Source of the DNA: Xanthomarina sp035306605
GTDB lineage: Bacteria > Bacteroidota > Bacteroidia > Flavobacteriales > Flavobacteriaceae
Assembly (NCBI GenBank): GCA_035306605.1
Contig: DATGNR010000024.1
DNA: 56,693 nt
Reading direction: 5' to 3' (one strand)
The position numbers and the translations under genes were made by a program. The notes below the pieces were generated by a model. That model did no database searches. It was given only the letters and a program-made list of their open reading frames with translations, and was not told the origin of the DNA. Shown here piece by piece: positions 50,504-56,693 of this stretch. The number at the start of each line of letters is the position of its first letter. Positions within the stretch are counted from its first letter, which is position 1.

Positions 50504-51228
50504 AAAAAACCAACGTTATACAGGCAGTAGGCTTAACCAAAATGTTTGGAGATTTTATGGCTGTAAATGCTATTACTTTTGATGTTAAAAAGGGGGAAAT
50601 ATTTGGGTTTCTTGGTGCAAATGGGGCAGGAAAAACGACAGCTATGAAAATGCTTATAGGTATTTCTACCCCTACTTCCGGCTCTGCACAAGTAGCTGGT
50701 TTTGATGTTTTTACACAAGCTGAAAACATCAAGAAAAACATTGGATACATGAGTCAGAAATTCGCTTTGTATGATGATTTAACCGTTAAAGAAAATATTA
50801 CATTTTTTGGTGGAATTTATGGGCTATCAAAAGTAAGAATTAAAGAAAAAACCAAAGAGCTTATAGAAGATTTAGGGTTGAAGGAAGTATCCGATCAGTT
50901 GATTGGTTCCTTGCCTTTAGGTTGGAAACAAAAAATTTCATTTTCTGTGGCTTTATTACATGAACCCAAAATTGTGTTTTTAGACGAGCCTACTGGAGGT
51001 GTTGATCCTATAACTAGACGTCAGTTCTGGGAACTAATTTACAGAGCGTCACATCAAGGTACAACCATTTTTGTCACTACTCACTATATGGATGAAGCCG
51101 AATACTGTGATCGTGTTTCCATAATGGTAAATGGTAAAATTGAAGCTTTAGATACACCAAAGAAATTAAAAAAACAGTTTAATGTGGACAGCATGAACGA
51201 TGTGTTTTTAAAACTAGCTAGAGGATGA
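50500..51228 (+). CDS. ABC transporter ATPase, YbhF C-half-like
   Basis: A 242-residue ATPase. Walker A GANGAGKTTAMKML, Walker B IVFLDEPTGGVDP and FVTTHYMDEAEYCDRV (H-loop His) are intact, but the signature is LPLGWKQKISF instead of LSGGQ. This is the degenerate signature seen in the second half of YbhF. It pairs with the preceding ATPase to form one ATP-binding dimer with one consensus and one degenerate site. Its stop overlaps the next ATG (51225-51228). Confidence 0.93.
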   Translation: MKKTNVIQAVGLTKMFGDFMAVNAITFDVKKGEIFGFLGANGAGKTTAMKMLIGISTPTSGSAQVAGFDVFTQAENIKKNIGYMSQKFALYDDLTVKENITFFGGIYGLSKVRIKEKTKELIEDLGLKEVSDQLIGSLPLGWKQKISFSVALLHEPKIVFLDEPTGGVDPITRRQFWELIYRASHQGTTIFVTTHYMDEAEYCDRVSIMVNGKIEALDTPKKLKKQFNVDSMNDVFLKLARG

Positions 51229-52331
51229 AACGATTTAAAGGCTTTGTAACGAAGGAGTTTTACCACATTTTTAGAGATAGACGTTCGTTGTTTATACTTT
51301 TCGGGATGCCTATCGTTCAAGTTTTACTTTTTGGTTTTGCTATAACCAATGAAATCAACAAGGTGGATATCGCTATATTAGATCATTCTAAAGACGCCAC
51401 TACCAAAGAGATTATAAATAAAATTTCCGCTTCCAGATATTTTAGCATAAATCAACATATTGATCGTGAAGCTAACATAGAGGCCGTTTTCAAAAAAGGA
51501 AAAGTAAGGGCTGTTTTAAATTTTGAAAAAGATTTTAATAAAAACCTTATCAAAGAACATCAAGCTACTATACAAATAATTACAGATGCTACAGATCCTA
51601 ACTCAGCAAGTACTATTAGTAATTATGTAAATTCTATTTTACAAAATTACCAGCAAGAGCAAAACAAAGCTATTGCCATCAACTATGTAATTACCCCACA
51701 ACCAAGAATGGTTTACAACCCAGAATTAAAAAGCGTCTATATGTTTGTTCCTGGGGTTATGACTATTATTTTAATGTTGGTTTCGGCTATGATGACTTCT
51801 ATTTCCATAACCAGAGAAAAAGAGCTTGGTACTATGGAAATTTTATTAGTGTCTCCTTTAAAACCCTTTCAAGTCATTATTGGGAAAGTGTTTCCATATA
51901 TTTTTCTATCTATAATTAATGCTGTTGTAATTGTATTATTAAGCATTTTCATTTTTAAAATGCCCGTACAAGGAAGTTTGCTTTTATTAGGACTAGTAAG
52001 TGTGTTATTTATTATTTCGGCTTTGGCCTTAGGAATTTTAATTTCAACCATTTCAGCAAGCCAGCAAACGGCTATGATGATTTCCTTAATGGGTCTCATG
52101 CTTCCTGTTATCTTATTGTCTGGTTTTATTTTTCCTATTTCAAGCATGCCACTACCTTTACAAATAATTAGTCATGTCATTCCAGCGAAATGGTTTATCA
52201 TCATTTTAAAAGGGATTATGCTAAAAGGTGTTGGTTTACAATTTATTTGGAAGGAAACCTTGATTTTATTAGGAATGACGATATTTTTTATTGGATTAAG
52301 TGTGAGAAGGTATAAAATTCGATTAGAATAA
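51225..52331 (+). CDS. ABC-2 type permease, YbhS-like
   Basis: A 368-residue membrane protein: cytoplasmic KRFKGFVTKEFYHIFRDRRSLFILFGMPIVQ and one helix, a ~150-residue periplasmic domain, then five helices from about residue 180 (VPGVMTIILMLVSAMMTSISI, REKELGTMEILLVSPL, and LPVILLSGFIFPISSMP). REKExGTMExLLxSPLxP is the ABC-2 signature. It is coupled by a 4-nt overlap with the ATPase gene. Confidence 0.94.
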   Translation: MKRFKGFVTKEFYHIFRDRRSLFILFGMPIVQVLLFGFAITNEINKVDIAILDHSKDATTKEIINKISASRYFSINQHIDREANIEAVFKKGKVRAVLNFEKDFNKNLIKEHQATIQIITDATDPNSASTISNYVNSILQNYQQEQNKAIAINYVITPQPRMVYNPELKSVYMFVPGVMTIILMLVSAMMTSISITREKELGTMEILLVSPLKPFQVIIGKVFPYIFLSIINAVVIVLLSIFIFKMPVQGSLLLLGLVSVLFIISALALGILISTISASQQTAMMISLMGLMLPVILLSGFIFPISSMPLPLQIISHVIPAKWFIIILKGIMLKGVGLQFIWKETLILLGMTIFFIGLSVRRYKIRLE

Positions 52332-52332
52332 C

Positions 52333-53454
52333 ATGAAGATAATTTTCTACATCATACAAAAGGAGTTCAAGCAAATTTTTAGAAATAAAGGCATGCTTCC
52401 TATTATTTTTGTGTTACCACTACTCCAATTGGTTATTTTATCAAATGCAGCCACTTTTGAAGTAAAAAATATCAGATTCGCTTATATAGACAACGATTAC
52501 AGTTCTTCATCTAAAGCATTAATAGAAAAATTTGAGGCTTCTACTTATTTTAATGTGATAACCTACTTTCCTACGGAAATTCAGGCGAGTTCAGCCATGT
52601 TAAAAGGCGAGGTAGATGTTGTATTAAACGTTCCCTTACATTTTGAACGGGACTTACAAAATAACAAAAAAGCAAATCTTGGTATAACTATAAATGCCAT
52701 AGATGGCGCTGCTGCAGGTGTAGAAAATGTATATATTACACAAATTATTAAAAGCTATAACAAGCATATTCAATCAGATTTAATGCAAATATCTGATTCA
52801 AAAATTCAGCCCGTTAACATGGTAACAATCCCGTTATTTTGGTACAACGAAACCCTGAATTATAAAACTTTTATGGTTCCAGGTATTCTTGTTTTGTTAG
52901 TTACTATGATTACTTTATTTCTTTCAGCAATGAATATCGTTAGAGAGAAAGAAATTGGTACCATAGAACAAATAAACGTAACACCAATTAAAAAAAGTCA
53001 ATTCATAATTGGAAAATTATTTCCATTTTGGCTTATAGGCATGGGTTTACTAACTATAGGTTTAATTTTAGCAAGGTTAATATTTGATGTTCCAATGGTA
53101 GGGAGTTTGTTATTAATGTACGCTTATACTTCTATTTATATAGCAGTAATTCTTGGAATGGGATTATTTATTTCAAATTTTACAGATACGCAACAGCAAG
53201 CCATGTTTATTGCTTGGTTCTTTGTCGTGATATTCATACTCATGAGTGGTTTGTTTACACCTATAGAAAGTATGCCTGATTGGGCACAAACTCTTACAGA
53301 ATTTAATCCAATTAAATATTATGTTGAAGTCATGCGTATGGTTATGCTAAAAGGTTCTGTATTTATGGATATACTTCCACAATTTATTAAAACCCTTGTT
53401 TTTGCCATAGTAACCAATGGATTAGCTATTTGGAGTTATAAAAAAACAAATTAA
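52333..53454 (+). CDS. ABC-2 type permease, YbhR-like
   Basis: A 373-residue permease with the same design as the preceding gene: an N-terminal KEFKQIFRNKGMLPIIFVLPLLQ helix, a periplasmic domain, and VREKEIGTIEQINVTPIKKSQ with a final set of helices including MSGLFTPIESMPDWAQ. It starts 1 nt after the preceding stop. The two permeases form the heterodimeric membrane channel of the efflux pump. The operon ends here. Confidence 0.94.
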   Translation: MKIIFYIIQKEFKQIFRNKGMLPIIFVLPLLQLVILSNAATFEVKNIRFAYIDNDYSSSSKALIEKFEASTYFNVITYFPTEIQASSAMLKGEVDVVLNVPLHFERDLQNNKKANLGITINAIDGAAAGVENVYITQIIKSYNKHIQSDLMQISDSKIQPVNMVTIPLFWYNETLNYKTFMVPGILVLLVTMITLFLSAMNIVREKEIGTIEQINVTPIKKSQFIIGKLFPFWLIGMGLLTIGLILARLIFDVPMVGSLLLMYAYTSIYIAVILGMGLFISNFTDTQQQAMFIAWFFVVIFILMSGLFTPIESMPDWAQTLTEFNPIKYYVEVMRMVMLKGSVFMDILPQFIKTLVFAIVTNGLAIWSYKKTN

Positions 53455-53601
53455 CTACAAAACAGCTATTGTCTTTATAAGTCAAATATGTGGTATTACT
53501 ATCATGAGGATTAATTTCATTTTTGTTTTGACTACCAAGTTACAATCGTTAGCTTTGAAATGATGACTGGCATCCTAAAGTTTTAGAAAAAATATATAAA
53601 G

Positions 53602-54447
53602 ATGAAAAAGCAAGTTTATATTAAGAAGTTTAACGGCGATGTTGAACTTTTCTCGTTTGATAAACTAAGAAACTCTCTGCATTCTGCTGGAGCCCCTAAA
53701 GATGTGGTTGACCCTATAGTAACAACTATTAAACAAGAAGTTTATGATGGGATGTCATCTAATGAAATCTATAAAAAAGCGTTTGCTCTATTAAAAAAGA
53801 ATAATCGGATATCTGCTTCCAGATATAGTTTAAAACGAGCTATTTTCGATTTAGGTCCTACGGGTTTTCCTTTTGAACGGCTAATAGGTGCCCTTTTAAA
53901 AGAAAAGGGTTTTAACACTGAGGTTGGCGTTATTTTACAAGGAAAGTGTGTTACTCATGAAATTGATGTACTAGCCGAAATAGATAACAATGTATATGCC
54001 ATTGAATGTAAATTTCATTCGGATCCTAGAGCTACCAGTAATGTTAGAGTGCCTTTATATATTAATTCAAGGTTTTTAGATATCCAAGAACAATGGAACT
54101 CAAACCCAAACAATAAAACTGTTTTAAAGCAAGGATGGTTGATCACTAATACCAGATTTACTGAAGATGCGGTTAATTATGCAAAATGTGTAGGGCTTAC
54201 TTTATTGAGTTGGGATTACCCTAAAAACGATGGTTTAAAGGCAAATATTGACAGTTATGCCTTGTATCCTGTTACCACCTTAACAAGCTTAACTAAAAAG
54301 GAGAAACACGAACTCATAGAAAAAAACATTGTTTTGGTTAAAGAATTGGCCCTTTCTATAGAGACCTTGAAACATATTGGCGTGTCAGAAACACGAATAA
54401 AAAGAGTTGTTAATGAAGTTAAAAAATTATGTTTGATGATACAATAA
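53602..54447 (+). CDS. ATP-cone / PD-(D/E)XK nuclease fusion protein
   Basis: A 281-residue protein. Residues 1-85 are an ATP-cone domain (VYIKKFNGDVELFSFDKLRNSL, the nucleotide-sensing fold of ribonucleotide reductases and NrdR). Residues 88-220 are a restriction-endonuclease-like fold: GFPFERLIGALLKEKGF with Glu92, HEIDVLAE with Asp122 and AIECKFH with Glu135-x-Lys137, the PD-(D/E)XK catalytic set. A helical tail (about 235-281) follows. Nothing nearby is a restriction or repair partner. It may cut DNA depending on nucleotide state, which is inference; homologues of this form are uncharacterised as far as I know. Confidence 0.85.
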   Translation: MKKQVYIKKFNGDVELFSFDKLRNSLHSAGAPKDVVDPIVTTIKQEVYDGMSSNEIYKKAFALLKKNNRISASRYSLKRAIFDLGPTGFPFERLIGALLKEKGFNTEVGVILQGKCVTHEIDVLAEIDNNVYAIECKFHSDPRATSNVRVPLYINSRFLDIQEQWNSNPNNKTVLKQGWLITNTRFTEDAVNYAKCVGLTLLSWDYPKNDGLKANIDSYALYPVTTLTSLTKKEKHELIEKNIVLVKELALSIETLKHIGVSETRIKRVVNEVKKLCLMIQ

Positions 54448-54450
54448 CAT

Positions 54451-54478
54451 AAAAAAAGACTGTCTTTTCAAACAGCCT
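54451..54478 (-). terminator. Terminator of the secreted-protein gene
   Basis: Arms AGACTGT (54457-54463) and ACAGCCT (54472-54478) form a 7-bp stem with one G-T pair; on the minus strand it is followed by seven T. It lies 23 nt after the stop at 54502. Confidence 0.7.
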
Positions 54479-54501
54479 CCTTTATATAATACTGTATATA
54501 A

Positions 54502-55050
54502 TTATTTATTCAAGTTAAAAACCTTTCTTACAATAGCTTCTTTACTAGCATCGTAATATTCAATAACAAAATTATTGTTTGAATCGAAATGCCCTATTCC
54601 AGTATAATCATCTGAAACAAAATAGTAGTTATTCGCTCTACTAGTTCTTAAAACATTTCCAAAATTCATTTCTGAATCTGAGGCTAACTCGGAAACTAAA
54701 AATCCTTTATTATTTTTCTTGAAAATATAGCTCTCGTCGTTATAATTATAATAAATAGTTTCTGTTTTAGAATCGTACATCGGATCCTTTTCAGTTGCAA
54801 CTTCAATAGTTTGTGTAACTTTTGAAGGAGAACTAACAATATCCTGGTTCACTTTATTTTTATCCTTTGCATCCAACTCAATTTGTTGTTCTTCACGTGT
54901 AGTAATTTTTACCTTTTGTTCTAATACTTGACTTCCATCATCTACTTTAATGGTTTTGGTTGTTGTTTCTTCCGAAACGTTTTTAGGTTTATTTTGTGCG
55001 AAAATTACCGTAGTAAACATCAATACTACTATATATAATATATTCTTCAT
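54502..55050 (-). CDS. Secreted hypothetical protein
   Basis: About 182 residues, using the ATG at 55050 (MKNILYIVVLMFTTVIFAQ), which gives a proper signal peptide; a longer frame upstream adds an unconvincing 58-residue N-terminus. The mature part starts with a charged, Lys/Glu/Thr-rich stretch (KPKNVSEETTTKTIKVDDG, EQKVKITTREEQQIEL) and continues with strand-like aromatic segments (TIYYNYNDESYIFKKNNKGF, YYFVSDDYTGIGHFDSNNNFVIEYYD). No family recognised. Monocistronic. Confidence 0.75.
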   Translation of the reverse strand: MKNILYIVVLMFTTVIFAQNKPKNVSEETTTKTIKVDDGSQVLEQKVKITTREEQQIELDAKDKNKVNQDIVSSPSKVTQTIEVATEKDPMYDSKTETIYYNYNDESYIFKKNNKGFLVSELASDSEMNFGNVLRTSRANNYYFVSDDYTGIGHFDSNNNFVIEYYDASKEAIVRKVFNLNK

Positions 55051-55240
55051 TTTGATAAATTTTAAAAGATTACTTGTTTTTAAGCAAGCCTGACTATCAA
55101 GCTTGTAATACAAATATGAAGTAAAAATAGTATTCAACTTAACCTTAAAAGAAAATATATTAACTCTAACCCTAATTAATACAGTAGAAGTAGATTCATT
55201 ATTTTTAGATAGCATTGTTATCAATAATTATCAGGCTTGA

Positions 55241-55267
55241 AAAACACCAAGTATGTTTTCGTGTTTT
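55241..55267 (-). terminator. Weak terminator after truA
   Basis: 7-bp arms AAAACAC (55241-55247) and GTGTTTT (55261-55267); on the minus strand five T follow the GTG arm. 25 nt beyond the truA stop. Confidence 0.4.
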
Positions 55268-55292
55268 AGAACCAACACTTTTTTGTGAAAAC

Positions 55293-56078
55293 TTATAATT
55301 CGAAATCAATTTTATTAAGAATTAAACCTGAAGCTGGCGCTATATAATCCATTACCTCTGTACTTTCTGGCTTTAAGGATTCAGATATATAATCTAGAGT
55401 AATCTCCCCTTTCCCGAGTTTTATTAGGGCTCCCATAATTAATCGGATTTGATTTCGCATAAAACCTTGTCCCCTAACTCGAAGTAAATAGGAGGTTTCG
55501 GGGAAAAAATTAGCCGTAAATAGTGTGTTTTCGACTATTTCACAAGTCAGTATTTCTCTGTTGTAAATACCATTATCTGTGGCTTTATAGCAGTATGTTT
55601 TCAGGTTGTGAAAGCCTTCAAATAGCTTAGCTCCTTGTTTCATGATTTCTATATCCAGTTCATCTAAAATTGTAGTCATAATGGGTGCACAAAATGGGTG
55701 GTATTTCTCGCCATGAGCAAAAACATATAGGTATTCTTTTATTTTTGCGTCATTAATAACATTAAACTCCTTGGTTACTTCTCTAACAGAAAGTCCACGA
55801 ATATCCTGGGGTAAATTGTAATTAAACAGTGTCAAAAACTCATCTAAATCCTCTAAAGGCTCATAAACAAACAACTCGAACGCAGCTTCTTGAGCAGAAA
55901 CCATAGCGTCTGTTCTACCCGATCCTAACGTTTTAAAACGTTTCCCCTCAAAAATAAAGTTTAGAGTTCGGTCTATCATTAAATGGACGGTTTTTAAATT
56001 CGGTTGTTTTTGCCAACCATGAAATCTATAACCTAAATATTGAACCGTTATAATGTAGTAGTATCTTTTATTAAACAC
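55293..56078 (-). CDS. truA: tRNA pseudouridine synthase TruA-like
   Basis: A 261-residue pseudouridine synthase. RYYYIITVQYLGYRFHGWQKQPNLKTV is the N-terminal TruA motif, GSGRTDAMVSAQ holds the catalytic Asp57 (GRTDxxVHA family motif with Ser in place of His), and RVRGQGFMRNQIRLIMGALIKLGKG is motif III-like. It isomerises uridines 38-40 of the anticodon stem. The His-to-Ser change and a somewhat different C-terminus make it a divergent member; some Bacteroidota have two TruA-like proteins. Confidence 0.88.
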   Translation of the reverse strand: MFNKRYYYIITVQYLGYRFHGWQKQPNLKTVHLMIDRTLNFIFEGKRFKTLGSGRTDAMVSAQEAAFELFVYEPLEDLDEFLTLFNYNLPQDIRGLSVREVTKEFNVINDAKIKEYLYVFAHGEKYHPFCAPIMTTILDELDIEIMKQGAKLFEGFHNLKTYCYKATDNGIYNREILTCEIVENTLFTANFFPETSYLLRVRGQGFMRNQIRLIMGALIKLGKGEITLDYISESLKPESTEVMDYIAPASGLILNKIDFEL

Positions 56079-56174
56079 GCCGATATAATTTTATTTGGGG
56101 AAAATAAGGCATTTTAGAGAACTGCCAAATTTTTTATACCCTGTATGTAAATAAGAATCCTAAATATTATCATT

Positions 56175-56585
56175 ATGGCTAATAAGCCTGCTTTATGGCT
56201 TTGGTTTGTAGCAATTGCCACATTGGTTAGGAATCTTATTGGAGTCACAGCGTATTTAAAACAGGCTTTTATAACAGACGATCAATTAGCTTAATTAATC
56301 CAAAAGCATCAAGCATTATTTCATATTCCAATATGGGCTTCAGTAGCTGTTTTTGCAGGCACATTAGTAGCGATATCCTTATTGTTTAAGAAAAAAACAG
56401 CGCTCATATTCTTTATAATCTCATTAATTGGAATTATAGTTTAAATGAATTATAGCTTTTTCAAAAGCAAAGTTAGAAAACTGTATGGCCCAATAGTCAT
56501 GGCTATTACAGTTTTTATTATTTTAATTGGTATTTACCAAGTAACATTTGCTAATAGATGTATTTTTAGAAATTGGATTTCTTAA
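56175..56585 (+). pseudogene. Small membrane protein ('sugar transporter'-like family), two in-frame stops
   Basis: A single frame of 137 codons, interrupted by TAA at 56292-56294 and 56442-56444 and otherwise intact. The pieces read MANKPALWLWFVAIATLVRNLIGVTAYLKQAF, then LIQKHQALFHIPIWASVAVFAGTLVAISLLFKKKTALIFF, then MNYSFFKSKVRKLYGPIVMAITVFIILIGIYQVTF ending RNWIS, cut here to their key parts. The four helices, 'GVxAYLxQA', 'W' and final 'W-I-S' match a small four-helix flavobacterial family often annotated as sugar transporter. The stops fit Gln/Glu to TAA point changes. It is a recent pseudogene. Confidence 0.8.
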
Positions 56586-56598
56586 GTTACTTCCATTT

Positions 56599-56693
56599 TT
56601 ATTTTAAATGCCTTTTCTCTAAAACCTTTATAATATCATTAAATTGAAATCCTTTGGCTTGAAGTAAAATCAAATAATGAAAAAGTAAGTCGG
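56599..56693 (-). CDS. hisIE: C-terminal end of HisE/HisIE (phosphoribosyl-ATP pyrophosphatase)
   Basis: Only the last ~31 codons are in the window, with the stop at 56599-56601. They read DLLFHYLILLQAKG followed by FQFNDIIKVLEKRHLK. This matches the conserved HisE tail (AADLLYHxLVLLxxxGxxxxDVxxxLxxRH), the enzyme of step 2 of histidine synthesis; in Bacteroidota it is usually fused to HisI. The start and the HisI part lie beyond the right edge. Confidence 0.8.
   Translation of the reverse strand, partial: DLLFHYLILLQAKGFQFNDIIKVLEKRHLK

Noticed and set aside
56175..56585. Stop-codon reassignment explaining the two TAA codons
   Set aside because: TAA ends most genes of this window at the expected positions, so it is a normal stop.
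1..56693. CRISPR array, prophage, insertion sequence, tRNA or rRNA genes
   Set aside because: No repeat-spacer pattern, phage structural gene, transposase, or RNA gene signature is visible on either strand.

Overview
The window is AT-rich chromosomal DNA of a Bacteroidota bacterium, most likely a marine member of the Flavobacteriaceae. The support is the repeated TAnnTTTG (often TATCTTTG) -7 promoter element with short A-rich leaders, weak or absent Shine-Dalgarno sequences, and the protein families present (DbpA-like helicase with DEFD, LexA-like XRE-S24/PolY/DnaE cassette, BLIP/PepSY-like secreted proteins, HisIE tail). It looks like ordinary chromosome: I see no phage, plasmid, transposase, CRISPR, tRNA or rRNA.

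Layout. 1-9.5 kb (minus strand): 5' part of an MFS transporter, an MgtC-like protein, a cytosine-deaminase-like amidohydrolase, YceI plus an NTF2-like protein, catalase, an LLM flavin oxidoreductase with an acyl-CoA dehydrogenase, and an unusual zinc-ribbon SDR. 9.7-13.2 kb (plus): a self-regulated TetR operon of three carbonyl/nitro reductases (nitroreductase, MDR, YqhD-like), closed by a 14-bp bidirectional terminator. 13.3-17.3 kb: YbbP/YbbA-type ABC transporter divergent from a TesA-like lipoprotein esterase, the same layout as in E. coli. 17.5-20.7 kb (plus): Crp/Fnr regulator, fatty-acid desaturase, ThiE, outer-membrane beta-barrel. 20.8-23.9 kb (minus): berberine-bridge-like flavoenzyme, truncated haemoglobin and a three-domain DUF4242/cyclase-homology/AraC regulator, with 21-bp-spaced direct repeats in front of the haemoglobin operon. 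24.0-26.1 kb: nicotinate salvage (pncA, pncB). 26.3-29.9 kb: J-KTSC protein, two DEAD-box helicases and a cold-shock protein.

30.2-35.2 kb is a mutagenic-repair cassette: a short DnaE, a Y-family polymerase and, divergently, an autocleavable LexA-like repressor sharing overlapping promoters. 35.4-40.1 kb: Hsp20 with tandem dyads, an intradiol-dioxygenase-like secreted protein, a gpx-tspO-SRPBCC stress operon, an M23/LysM peptidase and a secreted PepSY-like protein. 40.3-45.6 kb: TPR-membrane-HTH regulator, arsR-arsC, topoisomerase III. 45.7-53.5 kb: a complete TetR-controlled YbhGFSR-type efflux operon (TolC, membrane-fusion lipoprotein, a His/Cys lipoprotein, two ABC ATPases, two ABC-2 permeases) with a 485-bp non-coding gap carrying a 15-bp stem. 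53.6-56.7 kb: an ATP-cone/PD-(D/E)XK nuclease fusion, a secreted protein, TruA, a membrane-protein pseudogene with two in-frame stops, and the end of hisIE.

Most of the content is stress-related: peroxide (catalase, Gpx), electrophiles (TetR operon), DNA damage (PolY/DnaE), heat/cold (Hsp20, Csp, helicases, desaturase), arsenate and toxic compounds. The least explained pieces are the AraC/haemoglobin/flavoenzyme unit, the ATP-cone nuclease, the zinc-ribbon SDR, and the lipoprotein and structured gap inside the efflux operon.
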